Of a DNA stretch of 64,000 bases, positions 16,756 to 26,425 are shown piece by piece; the stretch's first letter is position 1; each line of letters begins with the position of its first letter. This DNA comes from DATARH01 sp963705325 (lineage in GTDB: Bacteria; Pseudomonadota; Alphaproteobacteria; ATCC43930; CGMCC-115725): assembly GCA_963705325.1 (NCBI GenBank), contig OY970069.1, positions 5,394,001 through 5,458,000 of the forward strand. The letters are read 5' to 3'. The position numbers were made by a program, and so were the translations under genes. The notes beneath the pieces were generated by a model. The model was not told the DNA's origin. It saw only the letters and a program-made list of their open reading frames with translations, and made no database searches.

Positions 16756-18519
16756 ATGGAAACTTTCCACGTCGAGATCGTCAAACCGTCGCACTACGAT
16801 AAAGACGGCTACGTCATTCAATGGTGGAGGGCGTGGATCCCCTCCAACTCCCTCGCCTGCTTGCACGCGATCGCCAAGGATTGCGCGAACCGTAAGGTGC
16901 TTGGCGACGACATCGCCATCGAGGTGGACGGCTACGACGAGGTTAACGTCAAAGTGCCGGTCCGATCGATCGTCACCCGCCTGACGCAGCCCGGTCATTC
17001 CGGCGTTGTCTGCCTGGTCGGCGTGCAGTCCAATCAATTTCCGCGAGCCATGGCTCTTGCCCGCCAATTCCGCGCGCGCGGAATTCCCGTGGCTATCGGC
17101 GGCTTTCATGTGAGCGGCTGCCTGTCGATGCTGAAGGAGTTGACTCCCGAGCTCCAAGAGGCGGTCGACCTCGGCATCATCCTTTTCGCGGGCGAGGCCG
17201 AGGAGCATTTCGGATCCTTCCTGCAGGACATCCACGCCGGCAAGCCGAAGCCGATCTACAACCACATGCACACGCTGCCGAACCTGCAGCGGCAGGTCAC
17301 CCCCTATCTGCCGCGCAGTTACGTCAAGCGCTACGAGGGCGCGCTATCCTCGTTCGACGCAGGGCGCGGCTGCCCGTTTCAGTGCTCGTTCTGCACGATC
17401 ATCAATGTGCAGGGACGCAAGTCCCGCTGGCGCGACGCCGACGACATCGAGCGGATCGTCATCGAAAATGCCGCCCAGAACATCACCCGATTTTTTATTA
17501 CCGATGACAACTTCGCGCGGAACAAGAACTGGGAAGCGATTTTCGATCGGCTGATCGAGTTGAAGGCGCGCGGCTACGGAATAAGCTTTTTGATTCAGGT
17601 CGATACGCTGGCGCATAAGATTCCGAATTTCATCACCAAGGCGCGTCGCGCCGGCTGCAACTATGCGTTTGTAGGTTTGGAAAGTATAAACCCTGAAAAT
17701 CTGGTCCAAATGAAAAAAAACCAGAACCGTATTACCGAATACCGCCAGATGTTTCAGGAATGGAAACGAGCAGGTGTGATAGTTTACGCCGGATTTATCA
17801 TGGGGCTTCCTGGCGATATGCCCGAAACCATTCGTCGTGACATTGAAATCATTCAAAAAGAGTTGCCTGTCGATCTTCTCGAATTCACCAGCTTGACCCC
17901 GCTTCCGGGCTCCGAAGATCACCAGACGCTCCATAACAACGGGACCTGGATGGACCCCGATCTCAACAAATACGATTTGGAAAGCGTCACGATCGAGCAC
18001 CCGAAAATGAGCCGAGAGGAGCTGCAGCGCACCTACAACGATGCGTGGGATTGGTTTTACACCGATGAACATGTCGAACGCATGATGCGGCGAAACCTGG
18101 CTTACGGCATCAAGACGCTAAGGGAGTTCAGGGGGGTTTTGCAGGTCTACGGCGCCCCGCATTTCGAGCGGGTACACCCGCAGCAAGGCGGTTATTTCCG
18201 CAGAAAAATCCGCTCGCAGCGGCGCGCCGAATTGCCCCGCGTGCCGGCGTTGCTCTTCTATCCCGCCCATGTCTGGCAGACCTTCGCCAAATATGCCCGC
18301 TTCACTTGCTATGCGGCCAAGCTCTATCGAATCCGCCGGCGCGTCGAGAAAAGCTGGTCGCCGGGTTCCTATACCGATTTGGCGATCACCCCGGTGGTCG
18401 ACGCTGAGAGCGAAAGCCTCGAAATGTTCGAACTGAACGCCGCCTCGCGCGCGGCGGTCGACAAAGCGCGCCGCCAAGTGCGCGACCGGCTCGCCGCGCA
18501 GCAAACCGCGGCGGAGTGA
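16756..18519 (+). CDS. Radical SAM protein with N-terminal cobalamin-binding-like region
   Basis: This 587-residue protein has an N-terminal region (about residues 40-180) with the layout of a B12-binding domain: GVVCLVGVQSNQFPRA and IPVAIGGFHVSG, although the DxHxxG motif is not clear. A radical SAM core follows with the cluster motif CPFQCSFC (C-x3-C-x2-C). The C-terminal part of about 150 residues is basic and aromatic, with no recognised domain. Part of the core (about 17640-17900) is AT-richer than the flanks. Such proteins include methyltransferases and ring-modifying enzymes such as HpnP or BchE; the reaction here is unknown. Confidence 0.85.
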   Translation: METFHVEIVKPSHYDKDGYVIQWWRAWIPSNSLACLHAIAKDCANRKVLGDDIAIEVDGYDEVNVKVPVRSIVTRLTQPGHSGVVCLVGVQSNQFPRAMALARQFRARGIPVAIGGFHVSGCLSMLKELTPELQEAVDLGIILFAGEAEEHFGSFLQDIHAGKPKPIYNHMHTLPNLQRQVTPYLPRSYVKRYEGALSSFDAGRGCPFQCSFCTIINVQGRKSRWRDADDIERIVIENAAQNITRFFITDDNFARNKNWEAIFDRLIELKARGYGISFLIQVDTLAHKIPNFITKARRAGCNYAFVGLESINPENLVQMKKNQNRITEYRQMFQEWKRAGVIVYAGFIMGLPGDMPETIRRDIEIIQKELPVDLLEFTSLTPLPGSEDHQTLHNNGTWMDPDLNKYDLESVTIEHPKMSREELQRTYNDAWDWFYTDEHVERMMRRNLAYGIKTLREFRGVLQVYGAPHFERVHPQQGGYFRRKIRSQRRAELPRVPALLFYPAHVWQTFAKYARFTCYAAKLYRIRRRVEKSWSPGSYTDLAITPVVDAESESLEMFELNAASRAAVDKARRQVRDRLAAQQTAAE

Positions 18520-18526
18520 AATTGAT

Positions 18527-19729
18527 CTAGGTCGGTTGCCGATAGCCGATCAACCCGCCCGACGATTTGGGCGGGTGAGCGCGGATAGCGTCCTCGTTGG
18601 GCTCGCAGCCCCAGCCGGGCCGGTCGGGCACCGCGAGATGCCCGTTCTCGAACACCGGCTCGTGGCTGAACAGCTCCTCGTCCCAGTCGAGCCGGTCGAC
18701 GTCGATCTCCATGATCCGCAAATTCGGCACCGCGGCGGCGAAGTGGAGGTTCATGAATGAGGCGAGGTGGCCGTAGAAATTATGCGGCGCGATGTTGACC
18801 TCGAACGCCTCGGCGGCGTTGGCGATCTTCATCGACTGCCACACCCCATTCCACACCGCGTCGACGATCGCGACATCCATAGACTGGGCGCGGAAATAGG
18901 GCAGGAACTCGCGCAGGCCGAGCAGCGTCTCGCACGACGAAATCGGGTGCGGGCTGTGGCCGCGGATATAGGCGAGCGCCTCAGCGTTGTAGCTGTCGAT
19001 CTCGACCCAGAACATGTCGATATCCGCAATCTCGCGCAGGATTTTGAGATAGCCCTCGGTCTTGGCGTTGAAGTTGAGGTCGAGCAGCAGGTCCATGTCG
19101 GGACCGGCGCCGTCGCGGATCGCCTCGAGATGGGTGCGCAGGTTGCCCAGTACCCGCTTGTCGACATTAAGCTCGGGATAGAACGGCACGCCAAAGCCCG
19201 GGCGCCAGCCATGTAGCGGCTTCTGATCGTGGAGGAAGATGTTGGTCTTGAGCGCACCGAAGCCGCGTTCCCGGGCCTCGGCGCCGATCTTCTTGACGCC
19301 GTCGAGATCGGTGATCGCCGGCTTGAAGAGATGCGGGTGGTTGATCCGCCAGGTGGCGCAATGCGACCAGTAGACTCGCACCTTGTCCCGCATTTTGCCG
19401 CCCAGAAGCGCGTAGCACGGCACGCCGAGCGCCTTGGCCTTGGCGTCCAAGAGCGCGTTCTCGATCGCGCCGAGGCCCTCGGCGACCACCCCACCCGCAG
19501 CCGGACGGGTCGCCGAATAGAGCTCGAAGAAGATGCGCTCGTGGTCCATCGCATCCTGGCCGATGACTTTCGGCAACAGGCGGTCGATCACCGCGGTGAT
19601 CCCGGGCGAGCCGAAGCCCTCGTCGAACTCGCTCCACCCGGTGACGCCGGCGGCGGTCGAAAGCTTCAAGAAATAGTAGTTGCGCCAGCCGGCATCGGCG
19701 CGCAGCACTTCGAGCCCGGTGACTTTCAT
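18527..19729 (-). CDS. Enolase-superfamily enzyme (mandelate racemase/muconate lactonizing family)
   Basis: This 400-residue enzyme has metal ligands in three successive strands: LLLDLNFNAK, FWVEIDSY and SSCETLLG. General acid/base candidates are the KxN motif in FGALKTNIF and the His in IAPHNFYGHL. Proteins of this form dehydrate or racemise sugar acids and related acids. It is divergent from a Rieske oxygenase operon, with starts 93 bp apart, which suggests a shared pathway. The substrate is not predictable. Confidence 0.87.
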   Translation of the reverse strand: MKVTGLEVLRADAGWRNYYFLKLSTAAGVTGWSEFDEGFGSPGITAVIDRLLPKVIGQDAMDHERIFFELYSATRPAAGGVVAEGLGAIENALLDAKAKALGVPCYALLGGKMRDKVRVYWSHCATWRINHPHLFKPAITDLDGVKKIGAEARERGFGALKTNIFLHDQKPLHGWRPGFGVPFYPELNVDKRVLGNLRTHLEAIRDGAGPDMDLLLDLNFNAKTEGYLKILREIADIDMFWVEIDSYNAEALAYIRGHSPHPISSCETLLGLREFLPYFRAQSMDVAIVDAVWNGVWQSMKIANAAEAFEVNIAPHNFYGHLASFMNLHFAAAVPNLRIMEIDVDRLDWDEELFSHEPVFENGHLAVPDRPGWGCEPNEDAIRAHPPKSSGGLIGYRQPT

Positions 19730-19822
19730 CGTCGCCTCTCCTTCGCTTCCCTGCGGAGCTTAGCAAGTTGCATGGCTGGGCGCGCGCCATCAAACTAACG
19801 GCAACGAAGGCGGGAGGATGGC

Positions 19823-20995
19823 ATGAGCGTCGCCGAAGACTGGACCGCGACAAACCGCGCGGCGCGGCCGCAATTCGACCTGGCGCGGACCGGCCCAGAC
19901 ACCCTGGGTGGAAAGTTCATGCGGCGCTTCTGGATGCCGGTGATGCGGGCCGAAGATTTGCCGCAGGGCCAGGCCAAGCCGATCCGGGTGATGAGCGAGG
20001 ATTTTTGCGTCTATCGCGGCGAGGGCGGCCAGGCGCAGGTGATCGACTATCGCTGCCCGCACCGCGGAGCGCAGATGCATCTCGGCTGGGTCGAGGGCGA
20101 CGACATCCGCTGCGTGTATCACGGATGGAAGTTCGACTGCTCCGGCCAATGCATCGAACAGCCGGCCGAGGACGCCGGGTTCGCCCGCAAGGTGCAGATG
20201 CGCAGCTACCCGACCCGCGAGCATATGGGTCTCGTCTTCGCCTATTTGGGCGAAGGAAAGCCGCCGGCCTTTCCGCCCTACCCGATGCCGCGCGCCGAGG
20301 GGATCGTCGAGAACCAGGCGCCGCCGGTCGTGCCGTGCAACTACCTGCAATGCTTCGAGAACAGCATGGACGAGGTGCATGTCGCCTTTGTCCACAAGAT
20401 CGGGGGGTCACATTCGGGCATCTACGATTTGCCGGAGATCGCCGCCGAGGAAACCGATTGGGGGATGATCCGCTACGGCAGGCGCGGCAATGAGGAACGC
20501 ATCAGTCTCCATTACATGCCGAACTGCACGCGGGTGATCGTGCCGCCGATGGCCGGGCTCGGCGGCGCCGGCGGCTGGCGCGAGCTGTATCTGGCCTTCA
20601 CCCCGATCGACGACGAAAACAACATGTGGTTCATCACCAACCTGGTCAGGGTCACCGGCGACCAGGTCGCGCCCTACCGGGCGGCGCGGCAGAAATATCT
20701 CGAACGGCAGAAGGCGGCGGGGTCGTCGCTCGATCTGGCGCAGGCAGTGATAGATGGGCGGGTGCGCTTCGCCGAGATCGACCATCCCGACCGGGTACGG
20801 GTGCAGGATTTCGCGGTGCAGGCCGGGCAAGGCCGCATCGCCGACCGCACCAACGAGCGGCTCGGCAAGTCGGACACCGCGATCATTCTGTGGCGCAAGA
20901 TCATGGAGCGCGAGTTTCGCGCGCTCCATGACGGCCGGCCCGCGAAGCAGTGGGTGCCGGCTCCGGCGGAGGTGGTGCCGACCTTGGGGTTCTGA
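19823..20995 (+). CDS. Rieske [2Fe-2S] oxygenase, phthalate dioxygenase-like alpha subunit
   Basis: This 390-residue protein has a Rieske cluster at C78-x-H80 and C97-x2-H100 (CPHRG, CVYHGWKFD). The catalytic iron site is near ENSMDEVHVAFVH. The long C-terminal part with QDFAVQAGQGRIADR and TNERLGKSD is typical of the phthalate/vanillate-type one-component alpha subunits. A GGGAGG precedes the ATG. The Gfo/Idh/MocA gene starts 2 bp after the stop and RidA follows, so the three form an operon for oxidation of an unidentified organic acid or aromatic compound. Confidence 0.9.
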   Translation: MSVAEDWTATNRAARPQFDLARTGPDTLGGKFMRRFWMPVMRAEDLPQGQAKPIRVMSEDFCVYRGEGGQAQVIDYRCPHRGAQMHLGWVEGDDIRCVYHGWKFDCSGQCIEQPAEDAGFARKVQMRSYPTREHMGLVFAYLGEGKPPAFPPYPMPRAEGIVENQAPPVVPCNYLQCFENSMDEVHVAFVHKIGGSHSGIYDLPEIAAEETDWGMIRYGRRGNEERISLHYMPNCTRVIVPPMAGLGGAGGWRELYLAFTPIDDENNMWFITNLVRVTGDQVAPYRAARQKYLERQKAAGSSLDLAQAVIDGRVRFAEIDHPDRVRVQDFAVQAGQGRIADRTNERLGKSDTAIILWRKIMEREFRALHDGRPAKQWVPAPAEVVPTLGF

Positions 20996-20997
20996 GA

Positions 20998-22275
20998 GTG
21001 GCCAAGCTCAGCCTCATCGTCCTCGATCCCGGGCATTTCCACGCCGCGCTGGCGCAGAAGGAGATGTACGACAACGTCGTCGAGCGGGTGCATGTCTACG
21101 CGCCGGTCGGGCCGGACCTCGTCGACTATCTGACCCGCATCGCGCGGTTCAGCAACCGCGCCGAGGCGCCGACGAGCTGGCAGCTGGAGGTTCATGCCGG
21201 CGGCGATTTTCTCAACCGCATGGCGCGCGAGAAGCCCGGCGATGTCGCCATCATCGCCAACCGCAACAGCGGAAAGCTCGGCGCCATCGCCGCGGCGGTT
21301 GGCGCCGGCATCCACGTACTCGCCGACAAGCCGATGATCATTCAGCGGGACCAGCTGCCGGCGCTGACCGACACGCTTAACCGAGCCGCCGCAGCGGGCC
21401 TCGTCGTGCTCGACATGATGGGCGGGCGCGCCGAGATCACCCGCTCGCTGATCCGCGAGTTACACAACGACCCGGAAATTTTCGGCGAGCAGATCGCCGG
21501 CTCAGCGAGCGAGCCCGGGGTTGAGATGACCAGCGTGCATCATTTGATGAAAATGGTGTCGGGCGCGCCGAACCCGCGGCCGCCGTGGTATTTCGACATT
21601 GCGCAGCAGGGCGACGCGCTGGCAGATATCGGCACGCATCTGGTCGACCGGGTGCACACGACCTCGTTTCCGGGCGAGGCGCTGGACTACCGGCGCGACA
21701 TCGCGATCGGCGCGGTCAAGCGTTGGCCGACGATGCTCGACCTCGCGCAGTTCCGCCAGGTCACCGGGGAGACGGGGTGGCCGGAGTATCTCGGCGACGC
21801 GGTCGGTGGCGGGACGCTGGCCTATGACTGCAACGTCAAGTTCGGCTACGCGGTGCGCGGCATTCATGTCGGGCTCGACATGGTCTGGGAATGGGAAGAG
21901 CCGGCCGGTGGCGGCGACATCCATACCGAAAGCTGGCGCGGCACGCGGGCGCGCATCGAGCTGCGGCACGGGCCGGAATATGGCTGGCAGCCGGAGCTAT
22001 ACGTCGTGCCGCTGGCCGATATCGAGGCGGCGCTGAGGCGGCGGATCGCCGACCTGGCCGAAACACACAGAGGCCTCGCAATCGAGAAACACCAGAGCGA
22101 ATGGAAGTTGGTCATCCCCGACGCCCTGCGGATCGGCCATGACGCGCATTTCCGCGAGCTGACCAAGGGGTTCCTCGCCTATGCCGAGAACCCGGCCTCG
22201 CTGCCCGCCGAGACCAACGCCAATCTGCTGGCGAAATACTACGTCACCACCGCCGCCGAAGCGGCGTCGCACTAG
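20998..22275 (+). CDS. Gfo/Idh/MocA-type oxidoreductase with extended C-terminal domain
   Basis: This 425-residue protein starts with GTG 2 bp behind the Rieske stop; no other start gives the conserved N-terminus (AKLSLIVLDPGHFHAAL). A Rossmann-like domain contains GDVAIIANRNSGK and HVLADKPM, the lysine motif of the Gfo/Idh/MocA family. The C-terminal half (GTHLVDRVH, GIHVGLDMVWEWE) fits the putative oxidoreductase C-terminal domain found in sugar-acid catabolism. It probably acts on a product or precursor of the Rieske enzyme. Confidence 0.82.
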   Translation: MAKLSLIVLDPGHFHAALAQKEMYDNVVERVHVYAPVGPDLVDYLTRIARFSNRAEAPTSWQLEVHAGGDFLNRMAREKPGDVAIIANRNSGKLGAIAAAVGAGIHVLADKPMIIQRDQLPALTDTLNRAAAAGLVVLDMMGGRAEITRSLIRELHNDPEIFGEQIAGSASEPGVEMTSVHHLMKMVSGAPNPRPPWYFDIAQQGDALADIGTHLVDRVHTTSFPGEALDYRRDIAIGAVKRWPTMLDLAQFRQVTGETGWPEYLGDAVGGGTLAYDCNVKFGYAVRGIHVGLDMVWEWEEPAGGGDIHTESWRGTRARIELRHGPEYGWQPELYVVPLADIEAALRRRIADLAETHRGLAIEKHQSEWKLVIPDALRIGHDAHFRELTKGFLAYAENPASLPAETNANLLAKYYVTTAAEAASH

Positions 22276-22286
22276 GGAGGACGAGG

Positions 22287-22679
22287 ATGGCCCACACACG
22301 ACGCCACATCAAACGCGAGCGGGCGCAATCGCGCGCCTATTCGCAAGCGGTCATCACCGAGGGCGGACGCATCGTCTGGCTCGCCGGGCAGGTGGCGATC
22401 GAGGATGCGGCCGGGAAGTCGCTCGCCGGCGATTTCGACGGGCAAGTGCACGAGGTGTTCCGCCGGCTCGGCGAGACGCTGGGGGAAGCCGGCGGCAAGC
22501 TCGCCGACATGGTGACGATGACCGCCTTTATCACCGACGCGCGGCATGGCGACCGCTTTACCGAGCTGCGCAAGGAGATTTTCCGCGACAATTTCCCGGC
22601 CAGCACTCTAATCACCTGTCGCGGCCTCGCCCGGCCGGAAATGCTGGTCGAGGTGCAAGGGATGGCAGTCGTCGGCTAG
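22287..22679 (+). CDS. RidA family protein (YjgF/YER057c/UK114)
   Basis: This 130-residue trimeric-fold protein has the N-terminal SRAYSQAV segment and GRIVWLAGQVA. The C-terminal TLITCRGLARPEMLVEVQG keeps an arginine comparable to the RidA catalytic Arg. RidA enzymes hydrolyse reactive enamine/imine intermediates, and catabolic operons often carry a specialised member. It is the last gene of the Rieske operon and has a GGAGG site before its ATG. Confidence 0.9.
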   Translation: MAHTRRHIKRERAQSRAYSQAVITEGGRIVWLAGQVAIEDAAGKSLAGDFDGQVHEVFRRLGETLGEAGGKLADMVTMTAFITDARHGDRFTELRKEIFRDNFPASTLITCRGLARPEMLVEVQGMAVVG

Positions 22680-22713
22680 CCGCCGCGCCCCTCGGCGCGC
22701 CGCGCGACGACGT

Positions 22714-23688
22714 TCAGTGCGTGAACCCGAACAGCTTCTGGGCATTGTGGTGCAGCACCTTATCGGTCACCGATTTCGGCAGGCCGAGGCGTTCGATATA
22801 GGCGAAGGTCTCGGTGTAGGATTCGAAGTCCTGCAACACCGGATAGTCGCTGCCGGTGACGAGATGATCCTCGCCAAAGGCTTCGAGCGCACAACAGAAC
22901 GCCGCCTTCGAGCCATAGCAGACGGTGTCGTAATAGAATTTCTTGGCGGTGACGGAGGGCGCTTCGGCGAGGTTAGGGTGGTGGCGCGGGCTCTGCCCCT
23001 GCGCGTCGAGCCGATTGAGCAGCATCGGGATCGGCCCGCCGAGATGCGGCACGATAAACTTGATGTTCGGGTAGCGGCGCGGGATCTGCTTGGCGATCAT
23101 GTGCAGCACAAAGCTTGCGTCTTCGAGCGAGGTGCCGACCGGGGCGGTGAATTTGTAGTCGTTGATGAACGGCGAGCAGATGCCGTTGGTCGAGGGATGG
23201 ACGAAGAGGACCGCGCCGCGCCGGTTCAATTCGGCGTAGATCGGCTCGAACTCGGTCTCGGCGACCGAACGGTCGAAGCACGAGATGTGCATGTTGACCC
23301 CGACGCAGCCCAATTGGTCGAGCCCGCGCTCCATCTCCTTGAGCGCGGCATCGATATGCGGCAGCGGCAGCATGACGTAGGAAGCGATGCGGTCGGGATG
23401 CTTATGCGCCAGCTCGGCGTAACCGTCGTTCAGCAAATGCAGCGCGTGGACGCATTCCTTCTCGTCGGGCAGATAAGGCGGACGATGCGGCGACAACACC
23501 TGTTTCTCGACCCCGGCGGCGTCCATCAATTCGAGGCGGCCGGCGATGTCGGTCGCGGAGTCCGACACCGGGTGCTTGGCGATGCCCTCCTTGACCTGCA
23601 CTTTGGGGCCGACGCGCGGACCCCAACGGTCGCCCATGAAGTCGCCAAACGCTTGCGGGATGTAATGGGCATGGACATCGCAAATCAT
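22714..23688 (-). CDS. Amidohydrolase 2 / ACMSD-family metal-dependent hydrolase
   Basis: This 324-residue TIM-barrel enzyme starts with the metal motif DVHAHYIP. Later ligands are seen in VLFVHPS, FIVPHLGGPIP and the aspartate in VTGSDYPV. The ACMSD-like family decarboxylates or hydrolyses aromatic and beta-keto acids. It converges with the Rieske operon and is divergent from the M28-like gene, consistent with a local degradation cluster. The substrate is not known. Confidence 0.88.
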   Translation of the reverse strand: MICDVHAHYIPQAFGDFMGDRWGPRVGPKVQVKEGIAKHPVSDSATDIAGRLELMDAAGVEKQVLSPHRPPYLPDEKECVHALHLLNDGYAELAHKHPDRIASYVMLPLPHIDAALKEMERGLDQLGCVGVNMHISCFDRSVAETEFEPIYAELNRRGAVLFVHPSTNGICSPFINDYKFTAPVGTSLEDASFVLHMIAKQIPRRYPNIKFIVPHLGGPIPMLLNRLDAQGQSPRHHPNLAEAPSVTAKKFYYDTVCYGSKAAFCCALEAFGEDHLVTGSDYPVLQDFESYTETFAYIERLGLPKSVTDKVLHHNAQKLFGFTH

Positions 23689-23740
23689 CTTGGGCTTCCT
23701 CCTGGCTGGTTGCCGCCATCATTCACGACTCAGAGGGCCG

Positions 23741-24868
23741 ATGACAGAGGCAGAAACCCGCGCCGCGAATTGGCTTGAGGCCTGGGACGCGCAAGGCGTC
23801 CACCGCACCGGCACGGAAGGTGACAACGAAGGCGCGGACTGGCTGGCGCGCGAAGCAGCCGCGTTAGGCGCAGACGTCATAGTCGAGGAATTTTCGTTCG
23901 ACCGGCTCGATCCCGTTGCGGCGTATATCGAGCTTGGCGGCGAGCGGATCGCGGGCGTGCCGGTCTTCGACGCACCGAAGACCGGCACTGACGGGGTCGA
24001 CGGCACGTTTGGCAGCGATATCGCCGTCGCCGAGCTGTCGCCACGCGCGGTCTATTTGGGGGAATTCGACCGCCTGCGTCGCGCACCGGGCCATCGCGCG
24101 CTGGTCGTGGTCTGCCGCGGCGAGGCGCCGGGTCTGGCGCTGATCAATGCCGAGCAGTTCAAGGCGCCTTACGGCGCGCCGGCGATCCACGTGTCGAGCG
24201 AGGCGCGCGACTTTGTCATGGGTGCCGCCGAACGCGGCGAGACCGCAAGGCTGTTGGCCCACAGCCGCCGGCGCGAGGCGCGCGCGGTCAACGTCATCGT
24301 CCGCCTCAAGGGAACCGACCCAAGCCGCGAGCCGCTGGTGGTGATGACCCCGCGCAGCTCATGGTGGCAATCGACCTCCGAGCGCGGCGGCGGCATCGTG
24401 TGCTGGCTGGAATCGTTGCGCGCGCTGCTCGCCACGCCGCCGGCCCGCGACGTCGTCTTCACCGCCAATACGGGCCACGAGCTCGGCCATCTCGGGCTCG
24501 ACGATTTTGTCGCCCGCCGCGCCGGCTGGGACCGGCCCGGCGGTGCCGACTGGGTGCATTACGGCGCCAATCTCGGCGCGACCGGCAGCATTCTGTCGTT
24601 GGTGTCGAACCAGCCCGATCTGCGCGCGTTGGGCCTCGCCGAGCTCAACGAAGCCGGGCAGCCGCCCGACGACATCCCCTGGCCGGCAACTCCGCCGAGC
24701 GGCGAAACCCGCGACATCCACAAGGCCGGCGGGCGCTACCTGACGCTGGTCGGTAGCAACCGGCTGTTCCACTTGCCACAGGACCGCTGGCCTTATGCGG
24801 TCGACGTGCCGGCTGTCGCGCGGATCGCCGCCGCGTCGGCGCGGATCGTGTTGGCGCTCAGCCGCTGA
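23741..24868 (+). CDS. M28-peptidase-like protein with unusual metal-site residues
   Basis: This 375-residue protein has the overall order of an M28 aminopeptidase with an inserted PA-like segment (about residues 60-160). Where M28 enzymes show the His-x-Asp metal site, it reads MTPRSSWWQSTSERGGG. The usual catalytic Glu-Glu region reads NTGHELGHLG. The canonical zinc ligands are therefore replaced, though a new HELGH pair is present. Zinc peptidase activity cannot be assumed. Its neighbours are an amidohydrolase and a transporter. Confidence 0.65.
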   Translation: MTEAETRAANWLEAWDAQGVHRTGTEGDNEGADWLAREAAALGADVIVEEFSFDRLDPVAAYIELGGERIAGVPVFDAPKTGTDGVDGTFGSDIAVAELSPRAVYLGEFDRLRRAPGHRALVVVCRGEAPGLALINAEQFKAPYGAPAIHVSSEARDFVMGAAERGETARLLAHSRRREARAVNVIVRLKGTDPSREPLVVMTPRSSWWQSTSERGGGIVCWLESLRALLATPPARDVVFTANTGHELGHLGLDDFVARRAGWDRPGGADWVHYGANLGATGSILSLVSNQPDLRALGLAELNEAGQPPDDIPWPATPPSGETRDIHKAGGRYLTLVGSNRLFHLPQDRWPYAVDVPAVARIAAASARIVLALSR

Positions 24869-24880
24869 TCAGCCCGGCGA

Positions 24881-26275
24881 TCAGGCGGCCGAACGCGCTG
24901 AGGGCGAACTCGCCGACGACGCCGGGGTCTCGGTCCACAAAGCGTGCGGCAACGGCTTGCCCTTGGTTTCGGGCAGGAACGGCGCCGCGATCACTCCAAG
25001 GATGAAGAACATGCCGACGATCGTCGCCGCGTTGCCAAAGCCGCCGAGCGCGACGATCAGCGTGCCCGCGATCAGCGGCCCCGCGCACGATATCCAGCGC
25101 GGCGCGTTGAAGCAGAACGCAACGGCGGTGCCGCGCACCCGCGTCGGAAACAGCTCCGGTAGCCAGATCGGCGCCCACGACCAGATGCCGGTCGTGAAGA
25201 AGCCGAAGACCGCCACAGCAACGAGTAGCGCGCCCATTCCTTGGGCCCACAAATAGAGCACCGGCGTCAGGATGAGGCTCGCCGCGTAATAGATCATCGC
25301 TGTCGGCTTGCGGCCGATCCAGTCGGCGAGGAAGCCGAGGGCGATAAAGCCGAAGATGCCGAAACCCGCGGCGAGGAGGCCGGCGATCGCCGAGTAGTGC
25401 GGCGCGTCGAGCCCGGCCTGCTTGGCGACCCCGCCGACAAAGGTCGGAACGAAGGTCGCGACGCCCCAGAAGCCGAACGTCACCGACAGCATCATCAGAA
25501 AGGCCGGTATGAGCCGCCGGCGGATCAGGGGATCGGTGAACATGTCGACGACTGTCGATTTGGCTAGAGCCGCATCGACCCCGTCGAGCGATGCGCCGCG
25601 CTGTGCTTGCGCCCGGACGGAGCGGCGGCGTTCGTTGGCCTCTTCCCACCGCGACGACTCCGGCATTCTGCGCCGCAGCCAGAATACGAGCAGGGCCGGC
25701 AGAACGCCGACCAGGTACATCCAGCGCCAGGCGTTCGGCCCCATGTCGCCGATGAGCAGCCACACGCCCGAGGCGAGAAAGCTGCCGATCCCGGCGCCCG
25801 ACTGGAGAAGCCCGCCGCCTTTGCCTCGCGCATGATCGGGCCATACCTCGGAGACGAGCGAAGCGCCCGTGACCCATTCCGAGCCGATGCCGACGCCAAC
25901 CAGAAAACGCAGGATCGCGAACGATTCCCAGTTCCAGGCGAGCGCGCTCAACCCCGTCGTCAAAGTATAGGCCAACACCGCCAGCATCATCGTGCGCTTG
26001 CGGCCGATATAGTCGGCGACGATGCCGCCGATCACCCCGCCGGTCGCCCAGCCGAAGACCGTCGTCGCCAGCACATAGCCGGCGTAACGCGGAATTTGCG
26101 AATATTGCGAGGTTTCGAGCAGCTGGTGGAGCGCGAAGCCCACCGTCAGAAAGAGCGCGTAAATCTCGAACCCGTCAAACAGCCAACCGAGGTTCGAGGC
26201 GAACAGCACTCGCCATTGCTCGCGACTGAGCGAGCGATACCACGGCGACGACACGGCAATCGCGCTGTCGGTCAT
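24881..26275 (-). CDS. MFS transporter, metabolite:H+ symporter type
   Basis: This 464-residue protein has twelve predicted hydrophobic segments. The loop motif after helix 2 is DYIGRKRTMM and is repeated in the second half as DWIGRKPTAM, the hallmark of the sugar/acid porter group. The start at MTDSAIAV follows a GGGAG. Relatives carry aromatic acids, sialate or lactate. Position between a hydrolase and oxidoreductases suggests uptake of the compound they degrade. Confidence 0.88.
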   Translation of the reverse strand: MTDSAIAVSSPWYRSLSREQWRVLFASNLGWLFDGFEIYALFLTVGFALHQLLETSQYSQIPRYAGYVLATTVFGWATGGVIGGIVADYIGRKRTMMLAVLAYTLTTGLSALAWNWESFAILRFLVGVGIGSEWVTGASLVSEVWPDHARGKGGGLLQSGAGIGSFLASGVWLLIGDMGPNAWRWMYLVGVLPALLVFWLRRRMPESSRWEEANERRRSVRAQAQRGASLDGVDAALAKSTVVDMFTDPLIRRRLIPAFLMMLSVTFGFWGVATFVPTFVGGVAKQAGLDAPHYSAIAGLLAAGFGIFGFIALGFLADWIGRKPTAMIYYAASLILTPVLYLWAQGMGALLVAVAVFGFFTTGIWSWAPIWLPELFPTRVRGTAVAFCFNAPRWISCAGPLIAGTLIVALGGFGNAATIVGMFFILGVIAAPFLPETKGKPLPHALWTETPASSASSPSARSAA

Positions 26276-26425
26276 AGCAATCTCCCTGTTCAAAAGCTCG
26301 GTCCTGCCCACTTGCATGGAACGGCCGATCATTTTTGCAGGGAGAGTATACGATTATCGCATAGCTGATACTACCGTGAACGAGACGCCGCTTCGGAGTG
26401 AAACCGGAGCGTCTTGCTGCTGCGC

